Assembly (NCBI RefSeq): GCF_004348345.1
Contig: NZ_SMJZ01000002.1
Coordinates: forward strand, 1-64,000
From: Nonomuraea longispora
Lineage (GTDB): Bacteria > Actinomycetota > Actinomycetes > Streptosporangiales > Streptosporangiaceae
Length of the DNA: 64,000 bases
Direction: 5' to 3'
Shown: positions 8,040-14,989 of the stretch, piece by piece
Numbering within the stretch: the first letter of the stretch is position 1
Layout: each line of letters starts with the position of its first letter
The notes under the pieces: generated by a model
What the model was told of the DNA's origin: nothing
Seen by the model: only the letters and a program-made list of their open reading frames with translations
Database searches by the model: none
Position numbers and translations under genes: made by a program

Positions 8040-8124
8040 TGATCACGCAGTTGTCCCGATGAACCAGAGCCTGGCCCTCCATGCCCAGGCTCTGGCGAAC
8101 CCGGTCGGGACAACTGCCTGATCA
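8040..8124. repeat. Three-tier nested inverted repeat 3' of whiB
   Basis: Three perfect arm pairs are nested. TGATCA is at 8040-8045 and 8119-8124. CAGTTGTCCCGA (8048-8059) pairs with TCGGGACAACTG (8105-8116). CCAGAGCCTGG (8064-8074) pairs with CCAGGCTCTGG (8085-8095). Unpaired gaps are only 2, 4 and about 9 nt. The RNA would fold into an 85-nt rod starting 28 nt after the whiB stop codon. There is no T tract. It could be a terminator, an RNA-stabilising element, a short structured RNA, or a palindromic mobile repeat. Confidence 0.75.
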
Positions 8125-8158
8125 GGCACCTCACCTGGCACCATCAGCATCACCCAGC

Positions 8159-8187
8159 GGTCCGGCCGGGCAACGCCCGGCCGGACC
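8159..8187. terminator. 13-bp perfect GC hairpin
   Basis: GGTCCGGCCGGGC and GCCCGGCCGGACC pair perfectly around an AAC loop. There is no U tract on either strand, as is common for actinobacterial terminators. It lies 35 bp after the nested repeat, between whiB (plus) and the 3' end of the DUF397 gene (minus), so it can serve converging transcripts. Confidence 0.6.
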
Positions 8188-8442
8188 CGCGGCGACCGCC
8201 GGACAACCGGCGAGCCCGCCAGAACCCGACACCCGACACCCGGCACCCGGCGCGTCTCCGCGCGGGTCCGGGCTCGCTGCGTTGGAGCACACGCAGGCCG
8301 CGGCGACTGACGTTCGCGAACGCACTCCGGCCGCAGCGCACGCCGCCCGCGCCCGCACGTCCGAAGCTCAGCGGCGGCTCACCGACCGAAAAGAATCGCC
8401 GGGCAGGCCGTAACCCGGCCCACCCGGCGACGAAACCCCGCT

Positions 8443-8676
8443 TCAGACGATCAGGTCGTCGAACTCTCCGTCCTTCGCTCCGAGGACGAACGCGGTGATC
8501 TCAGCCTGCGTGTAGACGAGCGCGGGCCCGTCGGGAAAACGTGAGTTGCGCATCGCTATCTCCCCCGTGGGCAGGCTGGCGACCTCGACACAGTTGCCGT
8601 TGGGGTTGCTCTGCTTGCTCTTGCGCCAGTCGACGGGAAGGCGGCCGGCGGGCGTTCCGTTCCGGAACTCGTGCAT
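8443..8676 (-). CDS. DUF397 domain protein
   Basis: A 77-residue protein with the DUF397 pattern: WRKSKQSNPNGNCVEVA, then IAMRNSRFPDGPALVYTQAE and a C-terminal helix FVLGAKDGEFDD. The ATG at 8676 follows AGGAG with 8 nt spacing. Such proteins are partners of Scr1-type XRE regulators in actinomycetes, acting as small modulators. That regulator is the next gene upstream on the same strand, separated by 134 bp containing its own palindrome, so it may have a separate promoter. Confidence 0.88.
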   Translation of the reverse strand: MHEFRNGTPAGRLPVDWRKSKQSNPNGNCVEVASLPTGEIAMRNSRFPDGPALVYTQAEITAFVLGAKDGEFDDLIV

Positions 8677-8700
8677 GGGGGCGGCTCCTCGCGATCTTAC

Positions 8701-8716
8701 GGATGCACGTGCATCC
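8701..8716. promoter_or_regulatory. 16-bp palindrome upstream of the DUF397 gene
   Basis: GGATGCACGTGCATCC is a perfect palindrome, 24 bp upstream of the DUF397 start. It shares the core TGCACGTGCA with the palindrome at 9709-9726 in front of the XRE gene. The pair makes a convincing operator for the XRE regulator. Confidence 0.65.
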
Positions 8717-8810
8717 GCGCTTGCGAGTTGACAATACGACAGCCTGCCGAGGCGCATATACCGGACGACCAAAATCCTGGTATGCCGTGGATCACAGGCA
8801 TACCAGCAGC

Positions 8811-9692
8811 TCAACCGGAAATGAGCTGCTCCAGGAAACGCCGGGTCGCCTTGGGCTTTTCGGCCTGGATGCTGAGCCGGTCCATGACCTCCATGTAGTG
8901 GTCGGAGTCGGCGGGTTTGTCCAGGTAGAGGGCGCTGGTCAGCTGCTCCATGTACACCACGTCGGGCAGCTCGCGCTCCGGGAAGCGCAGGATGCTGAAG
9001 GGACCGCCGGCCGCCGCGTGCCCGCCGCGGTCGAACGGCATGAGCTGCACGGTGACGTTGCGCCCGGCCGTGACGTCGAGGAGGTGCGCGAGCTGCTCGC
9101 GCATCGTCCCGGGGCCGCCCAGCGTGCGGCGTACGACGGCCTCGTCGATCACCGCCCAGAGCGTCAGGCCGCCGTCCAGCCGCTTCTGACGGGCCATGCG
9201 CAGCGCCACCCGGCGGTCGAGCTCCGACCGCGCGGCCTTCTCGTGGGCCAGTTCGATGACGGCCCTGGCGTAGGCCGGCGTCTGGAGCAGCCCGGGGACG
9301 AACTGGTTCTCGTAGGTGCGGATGCTGGAGGCGGCGCCCTCCAGGCCGATGTAGACCTCGAACCACGACGGCAGCAGGTCGCCGTACTGGTGCCACCAGC
9401 CCGGGGCGTTGGCCTGCTCGGCCAGCGCGAGCAGCGGCTCGCGATCGGCGGGGTCGGTGACGCCGTACAGGGTGAGCAGATCGGCCACGTCACGCTTCTT
9501 GAAGCTGACCTGGCCGAGCTCCAGCCGGCTGATCTTGGCGTGAGATGCGCGAATCGAGTACCCGGCGTCCTCGCGCGAGATACCCTTCTCGGTGCGGAGC
9601 CTGCGGAGTTGGGTGCCGAGCAGGATGCGCAGCACCGTCGGGCTCCCGGGGGAATGGCTGAGCAGCCTTCCCTCCGTGCTCTGTGTGCTCAC
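8811..9692 (-). CDS. XRE-family regulator with DUF5753 (Scr1-type)
   Basis: A 293-residue protein with an N-terminal helix-turn-helix (LGTQLRRLRTEKGISREDAG, then HAKISRLELGQVSFKKRDV, about residues 25-70). A DUF5753 effector domain follows, containing YENQFVPGLLQTPAYARAVI and the LMPFDRGGHAAAGGPFSILRF block. The start is GTG at 9692 with AGGAG 8 nt upstream. It forms the usual cassette with DUF397 (downstream) and an HATPase gene (divergent upstream). Such regulators affect development and secondary metabolism in Streptomyces. The shared palindromes point to autoregulation. Confidence 0.9.
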   Translation of the reverse strand: MSTQSTEGRLLSHSPGSPTVLRILLGTQLRRLRTEKGISREDAGYSIRASHAKISRLELGQVSFKKRDVADLLTLYGVTDPADREPLLALAEQANAPGWWHQYGDLLPSWFEVYIGLEGAASSIRTYENQFVPGLLQTPAYARAVIELAHEKAARSELDRRVALRMARQKRLDGGLTLWAVIDEAVVRRTLGGPGTMREQLAHLLDVTAGRNVTVQLMPFDRGGHAAAGGPFSILRFPERELPDVVYMEQLTSALYLDKPADSDHYMEVMDRLSIQAEKPKATRRFLEQLISG

Positions 9693-9708
9693 TGCACCGC
9701 TCCTAGGT

Positions 9709-9737
9709 CATCTGCACGTGCAGATGCGATTCGCATC
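9709..9737. promoter_or_regulatory. Paired palindromes in the XRE/HATPase divergent promoter
   Basis: CATCTGCACGTGCAGATG (9709-9726) is a perfect 18-bp palindrome, 17 bp upstream of the XRE start. It overlaps a second palindrome, GATGCGATTCGCATC (9723-9737). The first shares TGCACGTGCA with the site at 8701-8716. A TAGTTT sequence on the minus strand close by could be the -10 of the XRE promoter. Confidence 0.6.
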
Positions 9738-9821
9738 CGTAAACTACGAAAAGTCTTGCATCAGTAAGCACTCCCCGTAAAGATGGGCATTGGATCACCA
9801 GACCGCGCTTCGGGGGCCTGA

Positions 9822-10289
9822 ATGACGACTTTCGACGCTCGGCCGCAAGCCGCCATCGGTTCCCGGCCTCCGCGCTGGCTCTGGTCTGTCCTGGTGGACG
9901 GCCGCGCCGGGGAGTGCGACGCCGTCTTCCCCTTCCACCAGCGCCTCGAGCCCTCGTGCGTGGCGACCGCGCGGCGGTTCGTCGACCAGACGCTCACCGC
10001 GTGGGGCGTGGTGGAGGTGGCCTTCGACGTCCAGCTCGTCGTCTCGGAGCTGGTGACCAACGCCATGCGGCACGGCGGCGGAGTGGCCCAGCTGCGCCTG
10101 CTCTCGCACGGCGCGGAGCTGGCCTGCGTGGTGGCCGACCACAGCCACACCGTGCCGGTGGCCGCCGCGCCCGACGTCTTCTCGGAGTTCGGGCGGGGGC
10201 TGCGGCTGGTGGACGCCCTCTGCACCGCCTGGGGCTGGCTCTCCCCCGGTGACCAGCGCAAGCTCGTCTGGGCCGTGCTCGTCGGCTGA
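9822..10289 (+). CDS. ATP-binding protein, anti-sigma-factor-like HATPase
   Basis: A 155-residue single-domain GHKL ATPase of the RsbW/SpoIIAB-like type. The N-box ELVTNAMRHGGG (about 68-79) and the G2 box FGRGLRLVDAL are clear. The G1 box is degenerate: VVADHSHTVP stands where D-x-G-x-G is expected, so ATP binding may be weakened. It is divergent from the XRE gene, in the usual XRE/DUF397/HATPase arrangement. By family it would be a serine kinase or decoy of an unlinked anti-sigma network. The partner is not in this window. Confidence 0.82.
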   Translation: MTTFDARPQAAIGSRPPRWLWSVLVDGRAGECDAVFPFHQRLEPSCVATARRFVDQTLTAWGVVEVAFDVQLVVSELVTNAMRHGGGVAQLRLLSHGAELACVVADHSHTVPVAAAPDVFSEFGRGLRLVDALCTAWGWLSPGDQRKLVWAVLVG

Positions 10290-10389
10290 GCCCGCCTCGC
10301 GCCGCCCACCGTGACCTCGCCTCCCGTCGCCCAGCTGCGTACGCATCACCCTAAGCCCGTACCCCACAGCCCACCGGCTCGGGCCCTCG

Positions 10390-11022
10390 TCATGATCGCG
10401 CCTCCCGGAGCAGTTCGAGCACGTCGTCGTCGCTGAGCTGGTCGAAGCGTTCGTACCACTGGCCGACGGCCCTGAAGTCGGCCGGCGTCAGCAGCACCTC
10501 CACCTCGTCGGCCTCCTCCCGCAGGGACGCGACGGTGTCGCGGGCCCCGACCGGAACGGCCAGCGTCACCCTGGCGGGCTTGGCCGTGGCGACCGCCCGG
10601 AGCGCCGCCCGCGCGGTGCCGCCGGTCGCCAGGCCGTCGTCCACCACGATCACCTCGCGTCCCCGCAGCGTGGGCAGCAGGCGCTCACCCCGGTAGGCCC
10701 GCACCCGGCGGGCCAGCTCGCGCCGCTCCTGCGCGACCACGTCGGAGATGGACTCGGGGGTCAGGCCCAGCCTGCGCAGCAGCGTCAGGTCGAACACGGG
10801 CTCACCGCCCTCGGCTATCGCGCCGACGCCCAGCTCGGGCTGCCCCGGGTAGCCGATCTTCCTGGTCACGAGCACGTCCAGCGCGGCACCGAGCCTGCGC
10901 GCGACGGGCACGGCCACCGCCACCCCTCCACGGGGCAGCGCGAGCACCACGGGATCGTGGGCATCCCGCAGCCGTTCGGCGAGCAGCGCTCCGGCCTCGG
11001 CCCGGTCTGCGAAAAGCATCAT
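10390..11022 (-). CDS. Phosphoribosyltransferase-family protein
   Basis: A 210-residue type I PRTase-like protein. The PRPP loop is EVIVVDDGLATGGTARAALR (about residues 123-142), and ALPRGGVAVAVPVARRLGAALDVLVTRKI lies near the N-terminus. Stand-alone actinobacterial members often sit near dienelactone hydrolase or universal stress genes, which are not seen here, so the substrate base is unknown. The start could be either of two consecutive ATG codons (11022 or 11019). A GC hairpin separates it from rsgA upstream. Confidence 0.85.
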   Translation of the reverse strand: MMLFADRAEAGALLAERLRDAHDPVVLALPRGGVAVAVPVARRLGAALDVLVTRKIGYPGQPELGVGAIAEGGEPVFDLTLLRRLGLTPESISDVVAQERRELARRVRAYRGERLLPTLRGREVIVVDDGLATGGTARAALRAVATAKPARVTLAVPVGARDTVASLREEADEVEVLLTPADFRAVGQWYERFDQLSDDDVLELLREARS

Positions 11023-11119
11023 GCCTTTCGCCTACCCGCCGACGCCGCCTCCTCGCCTCCGCACGCCCGCACCTGGGCGGCGAACGGCCGCCCCGGCGGG
11101 GACCGGCGGTACCGGGCGT

Positions 11120-11166
11120 ACCCGCTCGGCGACCCCGGCGGGGCCCGCCGGGGTCGCCGAGCGGGT
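11120..11166 (-). terminator. 23-bp perfect inverted repeat, terminator of rsgA
   Basis: The two 23-bp arms 11120-11142 and 11144-11166 are exact reverse complements around a single central G (11143), with arm core CTCGGCGACCCCGGCGGG. It starts 23 bp after the rsgA stop on the minus strand. There is no T tract, so it is an I-shaped GC terminator. The arm length and perfection exceed the usual range. Confidence 0.7.
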
Positions 11167-11188
11167 CAGCGATGAGGTGCGGCCGGTG

Positions 11189-12286
11189 TCAGGGGCGGTT
11201 GCGGCCCGAGCGGCGCATCTCCTTGGTGATGACCTTCCACCTGTTCTGCTGCTCCTTGCGCAGCCGCGCATCGGTCCTCGCGGCCATCCACGCCGCCTCC
11301 CGCTGCAGCTTGCGCCAGCTCTGCAGGCGCCGCTCGGGCAGCTCGCCGCTCTCCAGGGCGGCCAGCACCGCGCACCCTGGCTCCCCCGAGTGCCCGCAGT
11401 CGCCGAACCTGCACTGCTCCGCGAGCGCCTCGATGTCGGCGAAGACCAGGTCGACCCCCTCGCCGATGTCGTAGAGGCCGATCCTGCGGATGCCCGGCGT
11501 GTCGATGATCAGCCCGCCGCCGGTCAGCGGGATCAGCTCCCTGTGCACGGTGGTGTGCCTGCCGCGCCCGTCGGCGGCGCGCACCTGCTGGGTCTCCATG
11601 ACCGGCTCCCCGGCCAGAGCGTTGACCAGGGTGGACTTGCCGGCGCCCGAAGGGCCGAGGATGACGGCCGTACGGGAGCCTTCGAGGTAGTCGCCGGCCA
11701 GCCGCACGCCGTCGCCGTTCAGCGAGGAGACCGCGTGCACGTCGACGCCGGGCGCGGCCACCCGCACGTCGGCGAGCAGCTGGTCGAGGCCCTGCTCGAA
11801 CAGGTCGGACTTGGTGATGAGGACGACCGGCGTGCCCCCGGACTCCCAGGCCAGGGCGACGAGCCGCTCGATGCGGCCGAGGTCGGCGAAGTCGGTGGAG
11901 TGCATGGACGGCTCGGCCACGAAGACGACGTCGACGTTGGCCGCGAGCACCTGGCCCTGGCCGTCGCCTGACAGGCCGCCGACGGAGGTCCGGCTGACGC
12001 CTCCCCGGATGAACGCGGTCGTCCTCGGCAGGACCCGGTCGAGCTCGTAGCGGCCCTCGTCGAGCCAGGACAGCGCGACCCAGTCGCCGACGCACGGGAG
12101 TGCCACCGGGTCGGCGGCGGCCGCCCGGCGTACGCGGGCGGTGTATCTGGCCTGATGCTGGCCGTCGGCCGCGATCACGTCGGCGGCGCCGCGGTCGACG
12201 CGCGCGACCCGGCCGGGGACGGTGCCGGCGGGCAGCTGGGTGGCGCGCTGATCGCTCCAGCCCAGCAGAGAAAGATCGTAAGACAA
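11189..12286 (-). CDS. rsgA: Ribosome small-subunit-dependent GTPase A
   Basis: A 365-residue circularly permuted GTPase that checks late 30S subunit assembly. The OB-fold N-terminus is followed by VVLITKSDLF (G4), ILGPSGAGKSTLVNALAGE (G1), RGRHTTVHRELIP (G2), LIIDTPGIRRIGL (G3) and the zinc knuckle CRFGDCGHSGEPGCAV. The TTG at 12286 gives MSYDLSLLGWSD, the usual N-terminus of actinobacterial RsgA, with AAAGG upstream. The longer frame to 12445 would need an atypical N-terminal extension. A 17-codon ORF with a strong ribosome binding site precedes it in the leader. Confidence 0.9.
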   Translation of the reverse strand: MSYDLSLLGWSDQRATQLPAGTVPGRVARVDRGAADVIAADGQHQARYTARVRRAAAADPVALPCVGDWVALSWLDEGRYELDRVLPRTTAFIRGGVSRTSVGGLSGDGQGQVLAANVDVVFVAEPSMHSTDFADLGRIERLVALAWESGGTPVVLITKSDLFEQGLDQLLADVRVAAPGVDVHAVSSLNGDGVRLAGDYLEGSRTAVILGPSGAGKSTLVNALAGEPVMETQQVRAADGRGRHTTVHRELIPLTGGGLIIDTPGIRRIGLYDIGEGVDLVFADIEALAEQCRFGDCGHSGEPGCAVLAALESGELPERRLQSWRKLQREAAWMAARTDARLRKEQQNRWKVITKEMRRSGRNRP

Positions 12287-12324
12287 GGCAGTGAACCCTT
12301 TGATGCGAGAAGGTGCCGGGCAGC

Positions 12325-12378
12325 TCAGACGAGGGCCCGGAGGTGGACGGACGGCATGCCGAGCAGAACGGCCCGCAT
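12325..12378 (-). CDS. 17-residue upstream ORF in the rsgA leader
   Basis: ATG at 12378 follows AGGAGGTGAGGACCT, one of the strongest ribosome binding sites in the window. It encodes MRAVLLGMPSVHLRALV and stops at 12325, 38 nt before the rsgA TTG start. rsgA itself has a weak ribosome binding site, so translation of this peptide could control rsgA by coupling or attenuation. The peptide has no run of a single amino acid that would suggest a nutrient signal. Confidence 0.5.
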   Translation of the reverse strand: MRAVLLGMPSVHLRALV

Positions 12379-12465
12379 AGGTCCTCACCTCCTCGATCGG
12401 TTCTCGATGCGACTCTACGCACCCCGCCCCGACGTGCGCAATCACATTGAGTATCGCGATCTGTT

Positions 12466-12490
12466 GAACCGTGACATGGCGGCCGGCCGT
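12466..12490 (+). promoter_or_regulatory. Possible ECF-type promoter
   Basis: GAACC at 12466-12470, 16 bp, then CCGT at 12487-12490 resembles the -35 GAAC and -10 CGT elements of ECF promoters. It is about 34 bp upstream of the ECF sigma gene, so autoregulation is plausible. The match is short. Confidence 0.3.
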
Positions 12491-12523
12491 ACCACCTCCC
12501 GACGGACGCGAGAAAGGGGAATG

Positions 12524-13201
12524 ATGCGGATCAGCACGTATCCCCCGCCCTCGGCCGAGGGAGCCCTCCCGATGGGCAGGCCGCGCCTACGACACTGGCT
12601 CCGGCGGGTGCGACCGGACGACCCGGTGGGCGACCGAACCGGCGACCCGATGGGCGACGGCGTGGCGCCGCACGAGGTGCCGGACGACGAGGTGCCGGAC
12701 GACGAGGTGGTCGTGTCCGCGCTCTACCGGGAATATCACCGGCCGCTGCTGGCCTTCGTGATCAGGCTCACGGCCGGCGATCGGCAGTGGGCGGAAGACG
12801 TGGTGCAGGAGACCATGATCCGTGCCTGGCGCAGTGCGGAGCGGCTCGACCCTGACGCGGTCTCGCTCATGCCCTGGCTGGCCACGGTCGCCCGGCGTAT
12901 CGTGATCGACGACCGGCGGCGCAGGGACGCCCGCCCACAGGAGTCGGGCGACGGTCAGCTGGAGAGCATGTCCGTGCCCGACGGGATGGAGGGACTGCTG
13001 CACCAGGTGGTCGTGGCAGAGGCGCTGAAGGCGCTGTCGCCGGCGCATCGCGAGATCCTCAACGAGACGATCCTGCGGGATCGTTCGGTCAACGACGCCG
13101 CGCGGACGCTGGGCATCCCGGTGGGCACGGTGAAGTCCCGTGTCTACTACGCCGTCCGCGCGCTGCGGGTCGCGCTGGAGGAGCGGGGGGTGACGGCATG
13201 A
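12524..13201 (+). CDS. ECF RNA polymerase sigma factor
   Basis: A 225-residue ECF sigma factor. Region 2 is LYREYHRPLLAFVIRLTAGD followed by QWAEDVVQETMIRAWR. Region 4 is LSPAHREILNETILRDRSVN followed by DAARTLGIPVGTVKSRVYYA. An N-terminal extension of about 60 residues contains a near-duplicate acidic stretch, EVPDDEVPDDEVV. AAAGGGGA precedes two ATG codons (12521, 12524); spacing favours the second. The stop overlaps the anti-sigma start by four bases, so the two are translationally coupled. Confidence 0.9.
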   Translation: MRISTYPPPSAEGALPMGRPRLRHWLRRVRPDDPVGDRTGDPMGDGVAPHEVPDDEVPDDEVVVSALYREYHRPLLAFVIRLTAGDRQWAEDVVQETMIRAWRSAERLDPDAVSLMPWLATVARRIVIDDRRRRDARPQESGDGQLESMSVPDGMEGLLHQVVVAEALKALSPAHREILNETILRDRSVNDAARTLGIPVGTVKSRVYYAVRALRVALEERGVTA

Positions 13202-13926
13202 CCTCCCGCGTCGAGCACACCGACGTCGGCGCCTACGCCCTCGGCCTCCTGGAGGAGGACGACAGGTTCGCCTTCGAGGCCCACCTGCTCGGCTGCCCCT
13301 CGTGCCGGTCCGAGCTGGCCGACCTGGCCGGGGTGGCGAGCGTGCTGCACGGCATCGGCCACCTTCCCGAGGACCCCCGCCCGCCTTCCTCCGGCGACTT
13401 CCTCGCCCAGAGCGACGCGTCGGGCCGGCTTCGGCGCAGGAAGGCGGCGCACAGGCGGCGGCGCAAGGGGACGTTCGCCGCCGGGATGGCGGCGGCGGTC
13501 ACGCTGGTCGCCGGCGGGCTGACCATCGGCACGCAGCTGAGCGCGGGCGAGCCGCCGGTCGCGCAGGGTGAGGCGGAGAACATGGGCCCGGCCGAGCAGT
13601 TCTTCGCCGGCGGCACCCCCCTGGAGGGCAAGGGCGTCGACGGGGTGACGGGCGGGCTGGTCGTGGAGGCCAAGGCCTGGGGCACCCACGCGGCGCTCAA
13701 GCTGGCCGGGGTCAAGGGGCCGCTGGAGTGCGAGCTGATCTCGATCGGCAAGAAGGGAGAACGCCGGGTGATGACCGGATGGTCCGTGCCTCCAGCCGGG
13801 TACGGCGTGCCGGGCTCGCCCGACCCCCTCTACATGCACGGCGGCAGCGCCACGCCGCTGAAGGACGTGGACCACTTCGAGGTGGTCACCTCGACCGGCA
13901 GGAAACTGCTCACCATCGAGGCCTGA
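13198..13926 (+). CDS. Zinc-finger anti-sigma factor, membrane-anchored
   Basis: A 242-residue protein with an N-terminal ZAS motif: His7, then HLLGCPSC giving His29, Cys33 and Cys36. A very basic stretch RLRRRKAAHRRRRKGTF is followed by one membrane segment (AAGMAAAVTLVAGGLTIG, about residues 90-110). The extracytoplasmic domain ends in WSVPPAGYGVPGSPDPLYMH and an anti-sigma-K type C-terminal fold with TPLKDVDHFEVVTSTG. It binds and inhibits the coupled sigma factor until a signal releases it. The signal is unknown. Confidence 0.9.
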   Translation: MTSRVEHTDVGAYALGLLEEDDRFAFEAHLLGCPSCRSELADLAGVASVLHGIGHLPEDPRPPSSGDFLAQSDASGRLRRRKAAHRRRRKGTFAAGMAAAVTLVAGGLTIGTQLSAGEPPVAQGEAENMGPAEQFFAGGTPLEGKGVDGVTGGLVVEAKAWGTHAALKLAGVKGPLECELISIGKKGERRVMTGWSVPPAGYGVPGSPDPLYMHGGSATPLKDVDHFEVVTSTGRKLLTIEA

Positions 13927-13938
13927 CCATCGCCACCG

Positions 13939-13968
13939 CGAACGGGGCACTCCGGCCCGCCCCGTTCG
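13939..13968. terminator. Bidirectional terminator hairpin
   Basis: CGAACGGGGC (13939-13948) pairs perfectly with GCCCCGTTCG (13959-13968) around a 10-nt loop. It lies 12 bp after the anti-sigma stop and 46 bp from the end of the converging ABC transporter operon, so it can serve both. Confidence 0.7.
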
Positions 13969-14014
13969 CCCCGGCGCCCCGCCGCACCCCGAGCCCGTGC
14001 GGCGGGGCGCCGCT

Positions 14015-14989
14015 TCACGTCAGGGCGGCCACGTCCGACACCGGGAACAGGCAGGCCGCGGTGTGACCGGAATCGTCCTGGGGCGCCAGCTGCGGGCGGG
14101 TGGCCGCGCACTCGGCGCGGGCGGCCGGGCAGCGGGTGTGGAAGCTGCACCCGGACGGCGGGTCGGCCGGCGACGGCGGGTCGCCCTTGAGCACGATGCG
14201 CCGCCGGGTCCGCTCCACCTTCGGGTCGGCCACCGGCGCGGCCGACAGCAGGCTGTGCGTGTAGGGGTGGCGCGGCGCCGTGAACAGCGTCTCGGTGCCG
14301 GCCAGCTCGACGATCCTGCCGAGGTTCATGACGGCGACGCGGGTGGCGATCTGCCGCATGATCGACAGGTCGTGGGAGACGAACAGGTACGTCAGCCCGC
14401 GCTCGGCCTGCAGCCGCTTCATCAGGTTGACGATCTGGGCCTGGATGGACACGTCGAGCGCGCTGACCGGCTCGTCGCAGATAACCAGCTTCGGCTCCAG
14501 TGCCAGGGCGCGGGCGATGCCGATCCGCTGCCGCTGGCCGCCGGAGAACTCGTGCGGGAAGCGGTCCTCGCTGCCCGCCTCCAGCCCGACGGCGTCGAGC
14601 AGCTCGGCGACGCGCTCGCGGGCGGCGGCCGAGCGGCGGCGCACCCGGCCGTGGGTGACCAGGGGCTCGGCGACGATCTCGCCGACGCGCATGCGGGGGT
14701 TCAGGCTGGCGTACGGGTCCTGCAGCACGACCTGCATGTCCTCGCGCACCGCCAGCAGCTCCTTCTGGCGCAGGCCGAGGAGTTCCCGGCCGTCGAACCA
14801 GATCTCGCCGGCACTGGCCTCGACCAGCCGCAGGACGAGCCGGGTCAGCGTGGTCTTGCCGCAACCCGACTCGCCCACCAGGCCGAGCGTCTCACCCGGG
14901 TGCACGTCGAAGGACACGTCGTCCACGGCGACCACCTTCGAGCTGAACTCCTTGCGTACGTGGCGCAGCGACAGCAGCGGCTCGGCCAT
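14015..14989 (-). CDS. Peptide-type ABC transporter ATP-binding protein (DppF-like)
   Basis: A 324-residue ABC ATPase with Walker A GESGCGKTT, Q-loop VLQDPYASLNPR, signature FSGGQRQRIGIARAL, Walker B LVICDEPVSALD and H-loop SHDL. The oligopeptide-transporter C-terminal region is present (SGCSFHTRCPAARAEC, cysteines of the OppD/F-type extension). It is the last gene of the operon, and its ATG directly abuts the stop of the preceding ATPase gene. Confidence 0.92.
   Translation of the reverse strand: MAEPLLSLRHVRKEFSSKVVAVDDVSFDVHPGETLGLVGESGCGKTTLTRLVLRLVEASAGEIWFDGRELLGLRQKELLAVREDMQVVLQDPYASLNPRMRVGEIVAEPLVTHGRVRRRSAAARERVAELLDAVGLEAGSEDRFPHEFSGGQRQRIGIARALALEPKLVICDEPVSALDVSIQAQIVNLMKRLQAERGLTYLFVSHDLSIMRQIATRVAVMNLGRIVELAGTETLFTAPRHPYTHSLLSAAPVADPKVERTRRRIVLKGDPPSPADPPSGCSFHTRCPAARAECAATRPQLAPQDDSGHTAACLFPVSDVAALT

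Larger units (their letters stand above)
8012..8442. other. Gene-free 431 bp downstream of whiB
   Basis: No convincing gene. It holds the nested inverted repeat at 8040-8124, the GC-rich hairpin at 8159-8187, a smaller hairpin (CGCCGG-ACAA-CCGGCG around 8199-8214) and short CACCCGA/CACCCGG iterations around 8230. Open frames on both strands here translate to low-complexity Ala/Pro/Arg sequence without a ribosome binding site. Confidence 0.6.

Noticed and set aside
8081-8413. Plus-strand ORF overlapping the nested repeat
   Set aside because: Starts inside the inverted repeat, has no ribosome binding site and is Ala/Pro-rich without a domain.
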